From the NCBI GenBank assembly GCA_048520025.1, contig DBFZTP010000075.1, positions 1-9,463 on the forward strand: DNA of 9,463 bases, in the 5' to 3' direction. Origin of the DNA: Aphodousia sp048520025. Lineage in GTDB: Bacteria > Pseudomonadota > Gammaproteobacteria > Burkholderiales > Burkholderiaceae_F. The number at the start of each line of letters is the position of its first letter. Positions within the stretch are counted from its first letter, which is position 1. Of the stretch, positions 1 through 5,646 are shown in pieces. The notes below the pieces were generated by a model, which saw only the letters and a program-made list of their open reading frames with translations, had not been told where the DNA came from and searched no databases. Position numbers and translations under genes: made by a program.

Positions 1-2
1 TC

Positions 3-794
3 ATCAGTGAAGATAGAACCGCAGGGTGTGATGCAGGTATCAAAACGGCATTAGTAGTTTCCTATCCGGACGGAACCGTCAAGAAATTTGACAACCATCG
101 TCGCTTAACCAAGGGGTTAAAGCGATTGAAGATTGAGCAGAAGATTCTTGCTCGCAAGAAGGTGTCCTTTGTGGAGCAAACCAATTCTGAAGGCAAAACG
201 TTTCAACAACGCTTACCCTCGAAAGGCTATAGCAAGCAAAGGGAAAGGATTTCGAAATTACACGAATACATTCGTCATGGTCGCTTAAATGATGTTCATC
301 AAATCAGTCATACGCTGGCTAACGATAACCAAGTAACTTCGTACGTGATTGAAGATCTGCATATCAAGGGTATGGTAAAAAACCACAAACTGGCTCGAGC
401 GATTCTTGATGTAGGCATTGGCAATTTGTACCGATGTCTGGATTACAAGTTGCAGGCCAATGGTAAGAATCTCATCAAAGCGGATCGGTTCTATCCATCT
501 AGCAAGCGGTGTTGTGTTTGTGGTCATCGCCATCAAGGCTTGACGTTAAAAGATCGTGAGTGGCAGTGTGAAGTCTGCGGTCAAGAGCACGATCGAGATG
601 AATGTGCAGCAAGGAATTTGGCCAAATGGCCGTTCCTTGCCGAAGAGAATAAAAGCTGTGCGGGCCGGAATGGTCCAAAATGGGTAAAGAGTTCCTCGCA
701 GGCGACACTGTTCAGCGACAGTGCCTGCGCGAAAGGATTGAATCATACCGATTCAGTCAGGTCCCATGAAGCCTCTGAATTTATTCAGAGGTAA
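3..794 (+). CDS. tnpB: TnpB, RNA-guided nuclease of an IS200/IS605 element (5' partial)
   Basis: The frame is open from the window edge and about 263 residues are visible; a full TnpB is roughly 370-420, so the N-terminal part is missing. An apparent TTG start at 126 is not the real one, because the upstream codons already carry the RuvC-I motif GCDAGIK, with its aspartate at codon 30-32. RuvC-II is VIEDLHIKGM, with the glutamate at 351-353. A zinc ribbon of two CxxC pairs (CCVC and CEVC) follows, then RuvC-III HDRDECAARNL. All three acidic catalytic positions therefore look intact. In known systems TnpB cuts DNA next to a transposon-specific motif, guided by an omega RNA made from the 3' end of its own gene, and so helps retain the element. 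The tail after RuvC-III is poorly conserved in the family and overlaps the predicted RNA scaffold. Whether the protein is active cannot be judged without its N-terminus. Confidence 0.9.
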   Translation: MSEDRTAGCDAGIKTALVVSYPDGTVKKFDNHRRLTKGLKRLKIEQKILARKKVSFVEQTNSEGKTFQQRLPSKGYSKQRERISKLHEYIRHGRLNDVHQISHTLANDNQVTSYVIEDLHIKGMVKNHKLARAILDVGIGNLYRCLDYKLQANGKNLIKADRFYPSSKRCCVCGHRHQGLTLKDREWQCEVCGQEHDRDECAARNLAKWPFLAEENKSCAGRNGPKWVKSSSQATLFSDSACAKGLNHTDSVRSHEASEFIQR

Positions 795-800
795 GTTCAC
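695..800 (+). ncRNA. Predicted omega RNA scaffold (3' end of tnpB and right end)
   Basis: The tnpB 3' end contains two strong stem-loops. One pairs 698-702 with 724-728 and 706-711 with 718-723 (11 bp with a three-base bulge and a 6-base loop). The other is the right-end hairpin at 772-791. In characterised IS200/IS605 systems the TnpB guide RNA covers exactly this region, and its guide is read from the host DNA just outside the right end, here the LysR-type gene from about 801. The 5' and 3' ends of the RNA are not defined by the sequence. This is inference from family knowledge plus the visible stems. Confidence 0.45.
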
Positions 801-1323
801 CGGGCCCGTGTCTTTTCCTGATGTCGATAACATTTATCGTCGGCAAGTGCTCTCTGAAAAGTTTCTTTTGATTGCACCTCAGCAACACGATGACTTACCA
901 AAAGAAAAGAGCGAACTGACCACTTTTGCCAATACCTTACCGTATCTCACCTACAACCCAAGCTCTTGGGACAGCCAATTGACCGCACGATTTCTGAGAA
1001 CTTTAGGTCTTGAGGTTTCTCGCACGCTTCAAGCGGAATCATCTTCTACGTTGTTGGGACTTATTGCTCAAGGTCAAGGTTGGACGTTGATGCCGGCAAC
1101 GAATCTCTTTATGGGATTGACTTTTGCCGACAGTGTCACCATTCGTTCTTTAGCGGATGTGAATCTCGTTCGCCAACAATACGTCTTAACGCAATCCGAA
1201 GGTTCCCGACCGTTGGTTGATCAGATTGCTAATGACTATGCGGAAATTATGCAGACTCAGATCTTGTCTCAACTCAAGCATATCCATCCGACATTAGCGC
1301 ATAGTGTCTCTCTAGTTAAGTAA
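801..1323 (+). pseudogene. LysR-type transcriptional regulator, C-terminal fragment interrupted by the insertion element
   Basis: About 174 codons remain, starting directly after the element's right end. They match the effector-binding half of LysR-type regulators: a strand-turn such as LSEKFLLIAPQQHD, then LPYLTYNPSSWDSQ, then the hallmark SSTLLGLIAQGQGWTLMP (family pattern: variable serine, then VaaGxGxxxxP). Intact members are about 300 residues with an N-terminal helix-turn-helix, which is absent here. An ATG at 766 lies in the same frame inside the element's right end, but has only a weak AGG ahead of it. A truncated, DNA-binding-less protein could conceivably be made from it. The fragment lies in tandem with, and about 100 bp upstream of, the ammonia-lyase gene, so the intact regulator may have controlled that gene. 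Its 5' half is expected left of the element, outside the window. Confidence 0.8.
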
Positions 1324-1348
1324 CTCTTAATTTGTGAGTTAGTTTCTC

Positions 1349-1354
1349 TAATAT
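1349..1354 (+). promoter_or_regulatory. Possible -10 element for the ammonia-lyase gene
   Basis: TAATAT is a 5/6 match to the sigma-70 -10 consensus and lies 66 bp before the aspA start codon. The hexamer 17 bp upstream, CTTAAT at 1326-1331, is a poor -35, so an activator may be needed. This is a weak call. Confidence 0.3.
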
Positions 1355-1379
1355 TTTGAGCAATCAATACAGTTCAGCT

Positions 1380-1393
1380 TCACAATGGTGTGA
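1380..1393. promoter_or_regulatory. Dyad TCACA-N4-TGTGA upstream of aspA
   Basis: A perfect 5-bp inverted repeat with a 4-base spacer lies 28 bp before the aspA start. Its right arm is part of the 9-mer TGTGAGTTA (1389-1397), which also occurs directly at 1333-1341, next to the putative -10. The arrangement suggests a regulator-binding region. The half-sites resemble CRP/FNR-type halves but are spaced and oriented differently, so no regulator is assigned. Confidence 0.3.
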
Positions 1394-1420
1394 GTTAAAC
1401 AAATTTCGCAAGGAGCGAAC

Positions 1421-2857
1421 ATGTCTACTCGCATCGAAAGAGATTGTCTCGGGGAAATGGAAATTTCCAACGATTGCTACTACGGTATTCAAACCCATCG
1501 AATGCTGAAAGTCTCGGGCGTAGCCCATATGCCCATTGTGTTTTACCCGGAAATTTTTCGAGCACTGGCACAAATCAAAAAAGCTTGCGCTCAAGCCAAT
1601 GCCGAGGTCGGCGCCATGAAGCCTGAAATCGCTCAAGCCATTGCCAAGGCTTGTGATATGACGATGGATGGCAGTTTCGATGATCAGTTCCCGCTAGATA
1701 TGTGGCAAGGCGGTGGCTACACGTGCCTTAACATGAACATGAACGAAGTCTTGGGCAATATGGCCAATGAATTGATGACGGGCAACAAAGGTCAAGAAAC
1801 CGTTCACCCCAATACCCACGTCAATATGGGGCAATCCACGAACGACACGATTCCGTCAGCAACGCATTTAGCGTGCTTACCGATGATTGACAGCATCATC
1901 ACCAGTGTCGAAGCCCTTCAAAAAGCATTTGAAGTTAAAGCAGATGAATTCGCCGATGTGGTTAAAGTCGGTCGCACTTGCTGGCAAGATGCCCTTCCCT
2001 TGACGCTTGGTCAAGAATTCGGTGGCTACGCCAGTTTAATGCATCGCACTGCTCAAAAGTTTAAGCGTATCCGTCCGGAATGCTTAGAACTTGTCATGGG
2101 TGGTACCGCTGTCGGTACTGGTTTGTCTGCCGCTCCCGGCATGAAGGAAGCCTTTTACCGCCATATCTCTGAAAACTTAGGTGAAGATGTTCGTCCGATG
2201 GATAACCTCTTTGATGGTTTCCAAAACAGTGATTTGATGGTGAGCCTTTCTGCTTTGGTAAAGGAACTTGCTTGCAGCTTGAGCAAAATCAGTAAAGACC
2301 TTCGCCTGATGAGCAGTGGCCCTCGTGCCGGTTGGATGGAAATTGAGTTGCCGTCCTTGTCACCCGGAAGCTCTATCATGCCGGGGAAAATCAATCCGAC
2401 CGTTCCTGAAATGGTGATTCAAATTGCGCATCAAGTGGTGGGCAATGATGTGGCCATCTCCATGGCTTACGATGAAGGAGAGTTGGACCTTAACGTTTGG
2501 GATGCAACGTTTTATAAGTGCTTGTTTGAAAGCATGCGTTTAGTCTCTGAAGAACTTGTGATTTTGCGTCGTGATTGCGTTGAGGGCATTAAGGCAAAAC
2601 GAGAACGTTGCCAAGAAGAAGCCGAAGGCTCGATTGCTTTGTCGACGGTCGTGGCTGCATCTTTGGGTTACCCGGAAGGTGTACGTGTTGCTCATTACGC
2701 TGAAAAGCATGGCGTGACGGTGAAGGAAGCCGTTTTGGCCATGAATTTGATGACTGAAGAGGAAGCTCAAATTTTGCTAGATCCCATCATTATGACCGAT
2801 CCCGCAAAAATGGCGCCGGCGATTGCTCAATTTAAGAAATTGAAGAACAAGATCTAG
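1421..2857 (+). CDS. aspA: Aspartate ammonia-lyase (aspartase/fumarase superfamily)
   Basis: The 478-residue protein is full length for aspartases, which convert L-aspartate to fumarate and ammonia in the cytoplasm. The start is ATG with AAGGAG at 1410-1415, five bases ahead. Superfamily landmarks are in order: WQGGGYTCLNMNMNEV (95-110), QSTNDTIPS (138-146), GRTCWQDALPLTLGQEF (184-200), SSGPRAG (298-304) and the signature loop GSSIMPGKINP (316-326). Expected substrate and catalytic residues are present: T101, S139, T140, T186, S318 (the general base), K323 and N325. Two departures stand out. Residue 187 is Cys, where family members usually have His or Gln, and the usual NPxIGY of the C-terminal domain reads AASLGY near 412-417. 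The assignment as aspartase is likely, but a related amino-acid or carboxylate lyase is possible. Fumarate from this reaction could feed anaerobic respiration. The gene appears to be transcribed alone and ends at the terminator at 2885-2912. Confidence 0.88.
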   Translation: MSTRIERDCLGEMEISNDCYYGIQTHRMLKVSGVAHMPIVFYPEIFRALAQIKKACAQANAEVGAMKPEIAQAIAKACDMTMDGSFDDQFPLDMWQGGGYTCLNMNMNEVLGNMANELMTGNKGQETVHPNTHVNMGQSTNDTIPSATHLACLPMIDSIITSVEALQKAFEVKADEFADVVKVGRTCWQDALPLTLGQEFGGYASLMHRTAQKFKRIRPECLELVMGGTAVGTGLSAAPGMKEAFYRHISENLGEDVRPMDNLFDGFQNSDLMVSLSALVKELACSLSKISKDLRLMSSGPRAGWMEIELPSLSPGSSIMPGKINPTVPEMVIQIAHQVVGNDVAISMAYDEGELDLNVWDATFYKCLFESMRLVSEELVILRRDCVEGIKAKRERCQEEAEGSIALSTVVAASLGYPEGVRVAHYAEKHGVTVKEAVLAMNLMTEEEAQILLDPIIMTDPAKMAPAIAQFKKLKNKI

Positions 2858-2884
2858 TTTTCAAAACTAAGAAGGAAAGAAAAA

Positions 2885-2912
2885 AGGCACTCCAAATCGG
2901 GGTGCCTCTTTT
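2885..2912. terminator. Bidirectional intrinsic terminator between aspA and rpmE2
   Basis: A 9-bp stem (2885-2893 with 2899-2907, one T-G pair) has the 5-base loop AAATC. On the + strand it is followed by CTTTTCG. On the - strand it is followed by six T residues plus CTTT, from the A-run at 2879-2884. It sits between two convergent genes and can end both transcripts; the - strand side looks stronger. Confidence 0.85.
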
Positions 2913-2943
2913 CGTAATAAACGTTCGGAAAACCGACTGTTTA

Positions 2944-3198
2944 TTAGGCCTTCTTGGCCATGTTGGCGTACTTGGCGCGGAACTTTTCAACGCGGCCAGC
3001 TTCAACGATACGCGTTTGAGCGCCCGTGTAGAACGGGTGGCTGTCAGAAGACGTATCCAACTTGATCAACGGATAGGTCACGCCATCAATTTCAACGGTT
3101 TCTTTCGTTTGAGCCGTAGACTTGATGATGAAGGTCTTGTTGATGGACAAGTCGCAGAAAGCAACTTCACGATATTCCGGGTGAATACCTTGTTTCAT
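2944..3198 (-). CDS. rpmE2: 50S ribosomal protein L31, type B (zinc-independent)
   Basis: The 84-residue protein has the L31 features IHPEYREVAF near the N-terminus, DGVTYPLIKLD (39-49) and the motif SHPFYTG (53-59). It is type B: it has only one cysteine (residue 15), lacks the CxxC zinc site of type A L31, and carries the insertion typical of YkgM/RpmE2 proteins. L31 bridges the two ribosomal subunits on the large-subunit side. The ATG is preceded by AGGAAA (3211-3206 on the complement) with a 7-base spacer. It lies downstream of rho in the same direction, a gene order common in Burkholderiales, but a hairpin and a good promoter in the 212-bp gap suggest it is transcribed on its own. Confidence 0.95.
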   Translation of the reverse strand: MKQGIHPEYREVAFCDLSINKTFIIKSTAQTKETVEIDGVTYPLIKLDTSSDSHPFYTGAQTRIVEAGRVEKFRAKYANMAKKA

Positions 3199-3311
3199 TG
3201 TTAAATTTCCTAATAAAGAGTCAGGCGTCTGGAGTGGCCTTGCGCACCTGCCTTTATCAGTAAAGGTCTTAAAGCGGGCATGCCAAACTGCGTTTCCGAC
3301 AGAAGGACGAA

Positions 3312-3340
3312 ATTATCCGATATTTTTCAATAAATTGCAA
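3312..3340 (-). promoter_or_regulatory. Sigma-70-type promoter for rpmE2
   Basis: On the complement, TTGCAA (3340-3335) and GATAAT (3317-3312) are separated by exactly 17 bases, matching the consensus at 4/6 and 5/6 positions. Transcription would start near 3305, leaving a leader of about 107 bases before rpmE2. The leader contains a perfect hairpin CCTTTA-tcag-TAAAGG at 3251-3266. The -35 hexamer overlaps the foot of the hairpin downstream of rho. Confidence 0.5.
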
Positions 3341-3368
3341 GGCGCTGAAAGAGTCTTCCGGCGCCTTG
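3338..3368 (-). terminator. Hairpin downstream of rho
   Basis: A perfect 8-bp stem, CAAGGCGC (3338-3345) with GCGCCTTG (3361-3368), encloses a 15-base loop 42 bases past the rho stop. On the - strand it is followed by CAATTTATTG rather than a clean T-run, so it is at best a weak intrinsic terminator. It may act as an mRNA 3'-end stabiliser. Confidence 0.45.
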
Positions 3369-3410
3369 AGAGATGTGCGTTTTTGAAGCTAAACCTCAAA
3401 GTCGAGCGAA

Positions 3411-4673
3411 TTAACCGCCGCGACGCATCAAATCGAAGAAGTCTTGATTGGTCTTGGTGTTCTTCAAGCGTTCGAGCAAGAATTCCATGGCTTCGACTTC
3501 GTCCATGTCGCTCAAGAGCTTTCTCAAGATCCAAACCTTTTGCATCACGTCTTGCTTCAAGAGCAATTCTTCGCGGCGGGTGCCGGAGCGCAAAACGTTG
3601 ATAGCCGGGTAGATACGCTTTTCAGCCAAGCGGCGTTCGAGGTGAACTTCCATGTTACCCGTGCCCTTGAATTCTTCATAGATCACATCGTCCATGCGGC
3701 TGCCGGTATCGACCAAAGCCGTAGCGATAATCGTCAAAGAACCGCCTTCTTCCAAGTTACGAGCGGCACCGAAGACGCGCTTGGGACGGTGAAGGGCGTT
3801 GGCGTCCACGCCACCGGAGAGCACACGACCGGAGGTCGGCATCACGTTATTGTAAGCACGAGCCAAACGGGTGATGGAGTCCAACAAGATGATGACGTCT
3901 TTCTTACTTTCGGCCAAGCGCTTGGCCTTTTCAATCACCATTTCCGTGACTTGAACGTGGCGAGAGGCCGGTTCGTCAAAGGTCGAAGCAACGACTTCAC
4001 CTTGAACGGTGCGTTGCATATCGGTCACTTCTTCTGGACGTTCGTCAATCAAGAGAACGAAAAGCACACAGTCAGGATGATTGGCCGTGATGGCGTGAGC
4101 AATGTGTTGCATCAAAACGGTCTTACCGCTCTTGGGAGATGCAACGATCAAAGCACGTTGACCCTTACCGATCGGAGCGATCATGTCGATCACACGACCC
4201 GTGAGGTTTTCGTCACCGCGGATGTCTCGCTCTAACACCAAGTGTTCATCCGGGAACAAGGGCGTTAAGTTTTCAAACAAGATGCGATGCTTGAGGTTTT
4301 CCGGCGGCAAGCCGTTAACCTTTTCGACTTTCACCAATGCGAAATAGCGTTCGCCTTCCTTCGGCGTACGAACTTCCCCTTCAATGGAGTCACCCGTGTG
4401 GAGATTGAAACGACGGATTTGAGACGGGGAGATGTAGATGTCGTCGGTGCTGGCAAGGTAAGACGTTTCAGGACTACGTAAGAAACCGAAACCGTCGGGC
4501 AACACTTCAAGTGTGCCATCACCGAAAATTTGTTCACCCTCTTTGGCACGCTTTTTCAAAATGGCAAACATTAATTCTTGCTTGCGCATACGGTTGGCGT
4601 TTTCGATGCCAAGTTCAAGAGCCCAGTCAAGGAGCTTGGAGACGTGCAGGGATTTGAGTTCAGAAAGATGCAT
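3411..4673 (-). CDS. rho: Transcription termination factor Rho
   Basis: The 420-residue protein is nearly the length of E. coli Rho (419), and key residues fall at the same numbers. The N-terminal helical and cold-shock-like RNA-binding domain carries DGFGFLRS (60-67). The ATPase domain has Walker A SPKSGKT (179-185) with K181 and K184, catalytic E211 in LIDERPEEV, and Walker B VIILLDS ending at D265. The Q-loop is LSGGVDANAL (285-294), the R-loop region is RMDDVIYEEFKGTGN (326-340), and the arginine finger is R366 in RSGTRREELL. Rho is a hexameric RNA translocase that ends unproductive transcripts. No Shine-Dalgarno is evident before the ATG; AGTAC-GTAA-GTACT at 4682-4695 lies there instead, close to a predicted start of transcription. 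No insertion or truncation is seen. Confidence 0.98.
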   Translation of the reverse strand: MHLSELKSLHVSKLLDWALELGIENANRMRKQELMFAILKKRAKEGEQIFGDGTLEVLPDGFGFLRSPETSYLASTDDIYISPSQIRRFNLHTGDSIEGEVRTPKEGERYFALVKVEKVNGLPPENLKHRILFENLTPLFPDEHLVLERDIRGDENLTGRVIDMIAPIGKGQRALIVASPKSGKTVLMQHIAHAITANHPDCVLFVLLIDERPEEVTDMQRTVQGEVVASTFDEPASRHVQVTEMVIEKAKRLAESKKDVIILLDSITRLARAYNNVMPTSGRVLSGGVDANALHRPKRVFGAARNLEEGGSLTIIATALVDTGSRMDDVIYEEFKGTGNMEVHLERRLAEKRIYPAINVLRSGTRREELLLKQDVMQKVWILRKLLSDMDEVEAMEFLLERLKNTKTNQDFFDLMRRGG

Positions 4674-4693
4674 AACGAAATAGTACGTAAGTA

Positions 4694-4723
4694 CTTATAA
4701 CTAAAAGCAAATTGAAAAGTCGA
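4694..4723 (-). promoter_or_regulatory. Candidate rho promoter
   Basis: On the complement, TCGACT (4723-4718) and TATAAG (4699-4694) are spaced by 18 bases, matching at 4/6 and 5/6. The predicted start near 4687 leaves an untranslated leader of only about 14 bases, which begins within the inverted repeat AGTAC-N4-GTACT (4682-4695). It fits with trxA having its own terminator upstream. Confidence 0.35.
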
Positions 4724-4785
4724 GCAAGGGTATGAAACCGAAGCTGCGTTACTGATCGTGATTGAAAAAAGGATTTTTTGCGATA

Positions 4786-4816
4786 AGAAAATAAATGGGG
4801 CCGATGACCGACCCCA
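4786..4816 (-). terminator. Intrinsic terminator of trxA
   Basis: On the complement an 8-bp stem (4816-4809 with 4803-4796, one T-G pair) has loop GTCAT and is followed by TTTATTTTCTT. It lies 18 bases past the trxA stop, so most trxA transcripts should end before rho. Confidence 0.7.
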
Positions 4817-4834
4817 CGCATCGCGAGATGTATT

Positions 4835-5152
4835 TTAGATGAATTGCTTCAAAAAGTCTTCTAATTGAGAATAACCCATGCCGCCGGTTTGTTGGTGAAC
4901 CAACTCACCGTCCTTGTAGACGGCCAACGTCGGGATGGAACGAATACCCAATTTTGCAGCGTATTCTTGAGCTTCATCGACGTTATATTTAGCAATGCGC
5001 AATTGACCGGCAAAAGCGTCAGCGGCTTTTTCAAGGCTCGGAGCCAAAGCACGGCAAGGACCGCACCACGGTGCCCAGAAGTCAACCACCACAACGCCTT
5101 GAGCCACTTCGGCTGCATAGTTGCTGTCGTCAAGATGAATAATGTTACTCAT
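4835..5152 (-). CDS. trxA: Thioredoxin
   Basis: This is a single thioredoxin domain of 105 residues. The redox site is VVDFWAPWCGPCR, with C30 and C33, and the cis-proline site is IRSIPT (P74). The sequence aligns end to end with E. coli TrxA (109). It reduces protein disulfides in the cytoplasm using electrons from thioredoxin reductase. Two ATGs are available, at 5158 and 5152. The only ribosome site, AGGGG at 5166-5162, is three bases from the first and nine from the second, and the second gives MSNIIHL, aligning with MSDKIIHL of E. coli. I therefore prefer 5152; starting at 5158 adds only two residues. An intrinsic terminator follows. The upstream side faces the SRP RNA gene, so this gene has its own promoter region. 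Confidence 0.97.
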   Translation of the reverse strand: MSNIIHLDDSNYAAEVAQGVVVVDFWAPWCGPCRALAPSLEKAADAFAGQLRIAKYNVDEAQEYAAKLGIRSIPTLAVYKDGELVHQQTGGMGYSQLEDFLKQFI

Positions 5153-5181
5153 AGTCATATACCCCTATCAAAGGTGTTCAA

Positions 5182-5221
5182 AAATTCGATAGTCCAACTT
5201 TAAACGATTTTGATCGAATTT
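5182..5221. repeat. 9-bp inverted repeat upstream of trxA
   Basis: AAATTCGAT (5182-5190) and ATCGAATTT (5213-5221) are perfect inverted copies 22 bases apart. A further CGAT-TTTG-ATCG palindrome at 5205-5216 overlaps the right arm, giving several CGAT half-sites. They lie 30-69 bp before the trxA start. This could be an operator pair or a leader stem-loop; no regulator is recognised. Confidence 0.4.
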
Positions 5222-5309
5222 GTATGTATAAAAGTTTCCAGTTATGGCATTGATTGTTTTAGTCTAAGGCGCTTTTTCAAGTTGGTGTGGATTTTTGAGA
5301 TGGGGAAGA

Positions 5310-5339
5310 TTGAACTTTTGCGGGAATGTTTGGTAAACT
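5310..5339 (+). promoter_or_regulatory. Promoter of the SRP RNA gene
   Basis: TTGAAC (5310-5315) and TAAACT (5334-5339) match the consensus at 4/6 each with an 18-base spacer. The predicted start, 7-8 bases on, coincides with the 5' G of the SRP RNA at 5347, which supports both calls. Confidence 0.55.
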
Positions 5340-5346
5340 TCGCCTC

Positions 5347-5442
5347 GGCGGGTCCCCTCGCATGTATTCGTCGTTAACCTGGTCAGGTCGGGAACGAAGC
5401 AGCTATAGCGAACTGAATGCAGTGCCGAGGATAAGGCTCGCC
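5347..5442 (+). ncRNA. ffs: Signal recognition particle RNA (4.5S RNA, small bacterial type)
   Basis: This is an approximately 96-base hairpin RNA. The apical domain that binds Ffh and its receptor FtsY is unmistakable: ACCTGGTCAGGTCGGGAAC followed by GAAGCAGC (5377-5403), nearly identical to the E. coli GGTCAGGTC-GGAAGGAAGCAGC. The 5' end GGCGGG pairs with the 3' end CTCGCC (one G-T pair), and CCTCG/CGAGG pairs further in, as in the single long helix of small SRP RNAs. It directs membrane-protein ribosomes to the inner membrane. Ends are set by the closing helix and could shift by a few bases. No strong T-run hairpin follows; ATCTTCATTTT comes directly after it. Confidence 0.93.
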
Positions 5443-5519
5443 ATCTTCATTTTAAGAAAACCTTTAATAATTAAAGTGTTAGCTTAAAAAGGAGTTGGTC
5501 AACAAGATCAACTTATCGG

Positions 5520-5558
5520 AGACAGTTCGTGACCATCCTGTCTATAAATAAAACTACG
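5520..5558 (+). promoter_or_regulatory. preQ1 class I riboswitch aptamer
   Basis: It matches the class I aptamer element by element. Stem P1 is AGACAG (5520-5525) with CTGTCT (5538-5543). The loop between them has exactly 12 bases, the same as in the Bacillus subtilis aptamer, and ends in C5537 just before the P1 3' strand, the position that pairs with preQ1. An A-rich strand, ATAAATAAAA, runs from 5544 and leads into ACTA. Pseudoknot P2 forms from CGTG (5528-5531) and TACG (5555-5558). It lies in front of a VUT/YhhQ-type transporter gene, a known genetic context for preQ1 riboswitches. It senses the queuosine precursor preQ1, and the adjacent terminator suggests that binding switches the genes off. 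Confidence 0.85.
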
Positions 5559-5566
5559 GGAGAATA

Positions 5567-5603
5567 AAGGATTCTTCTATTGTGGGAGCATCCTTATTTT
5601 TTT
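5567..5603 (+). terminator. Riboswitch-controlled intrinsic terminator
   Basis: The stem pairs AAGGAT (5567-5572) with ATCCTT (5590-5595). After one mismatch it continues as CTTCT (5574-5578) with GGGAG (5584-5588), including two G-T pairs, with loop ATTGT. An A and seven T residues follow (5597-5603). Its 5' arm AGGAT (5568-5572) can instead pair with ATCCT at 5535-5539 inside the aptamer, which contains the ligand-contacting C5537. Folding the aptamer and forming this alternative pairing exclude each other, which gives ligand-induced termination. The terminator is directly seen; the switching scheme is inferred. Confidence 0.75.
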
Positions 5604-5634
5604 GTCCGCTCTGTCGCCTCTATTAAATTGTTTT

Positions 5635-5640
5635 GAGGTG
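5635..5640 (+). promoter_or_regulatory. Ribosome binding site that sets a TTG start for the transporter
   Basis: GAGGTG lies six bases before TTG at 5647. The further upstream TTG at 5602 sits in the terminator's T-run and has no ribosome site, so 5647 is the likelier start. Confidence 0.65.
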
Positions 5641-5646
5641 CAGTCT

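Larger units (their letters stand above)
1..800 (+). mobile_element. IS200/IS605-type element, 3' portion with right end
   Basis: The left part of this insertion element lies outside the window. What is visible is most of the RuvC-like nuclease domain of tnpB and the right end. The right end carries a perfect 8-bp hairpin at 772-779/784-791 with the 4-base loop TTTA, preceded by GTCCCATGAAG and followed by TAAGTTCAC, the layout usual for right ends of this family. Such elements have no terminal inverted repeats and make no target duplication, so the exact end cannot be fixed from one side; it lies within about 794-800. Reading resumes immediately in a LysR-type regulator sequence, so the element interrupts that gene. 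Whether tnpA is present on the left, or whether this is a tnpB-only (IS1341-like) element, cannot be seen. Confidence 0.8.

Noticed and set aside
126..794. TTG at 126 as the start of tnpB
   Set aside because: The frame stays open to the window edge, and the RuvC-I motif GCDAGIK lies upstream of this codon.
2855..2869. TAGTTTT-C-AAAACTA palindrome over the aspA stop codon as a terminator
   Set aside because: It is AT-only apart from one pair per arm, with a one-base centre and no T-run; the GC-containing stem at 2885-2912 is the real terminator.
2902..3204. 100-codon + strand ORF over rpmE2
   Set aside because: It is antisense to a clear ribosomal protein gene and begins inside the terminator hairpin; the translation is low quality.
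3444..4235. 263-codon + strand ORF antisense to rho
   Set aside because: It is a shadow of the highly conserved rho coding sequence; the translation has no recognisable domain and no ribosome site.
5494..5512. GTTGGTC/GATCAAC stem-loop between the SRP RNA and the riboswitch as a terminator
   Set aside because: The 7-bp stem contains a G-T pair and is followed by TTATCGG, not a T-run; kept only as possible leader structure.
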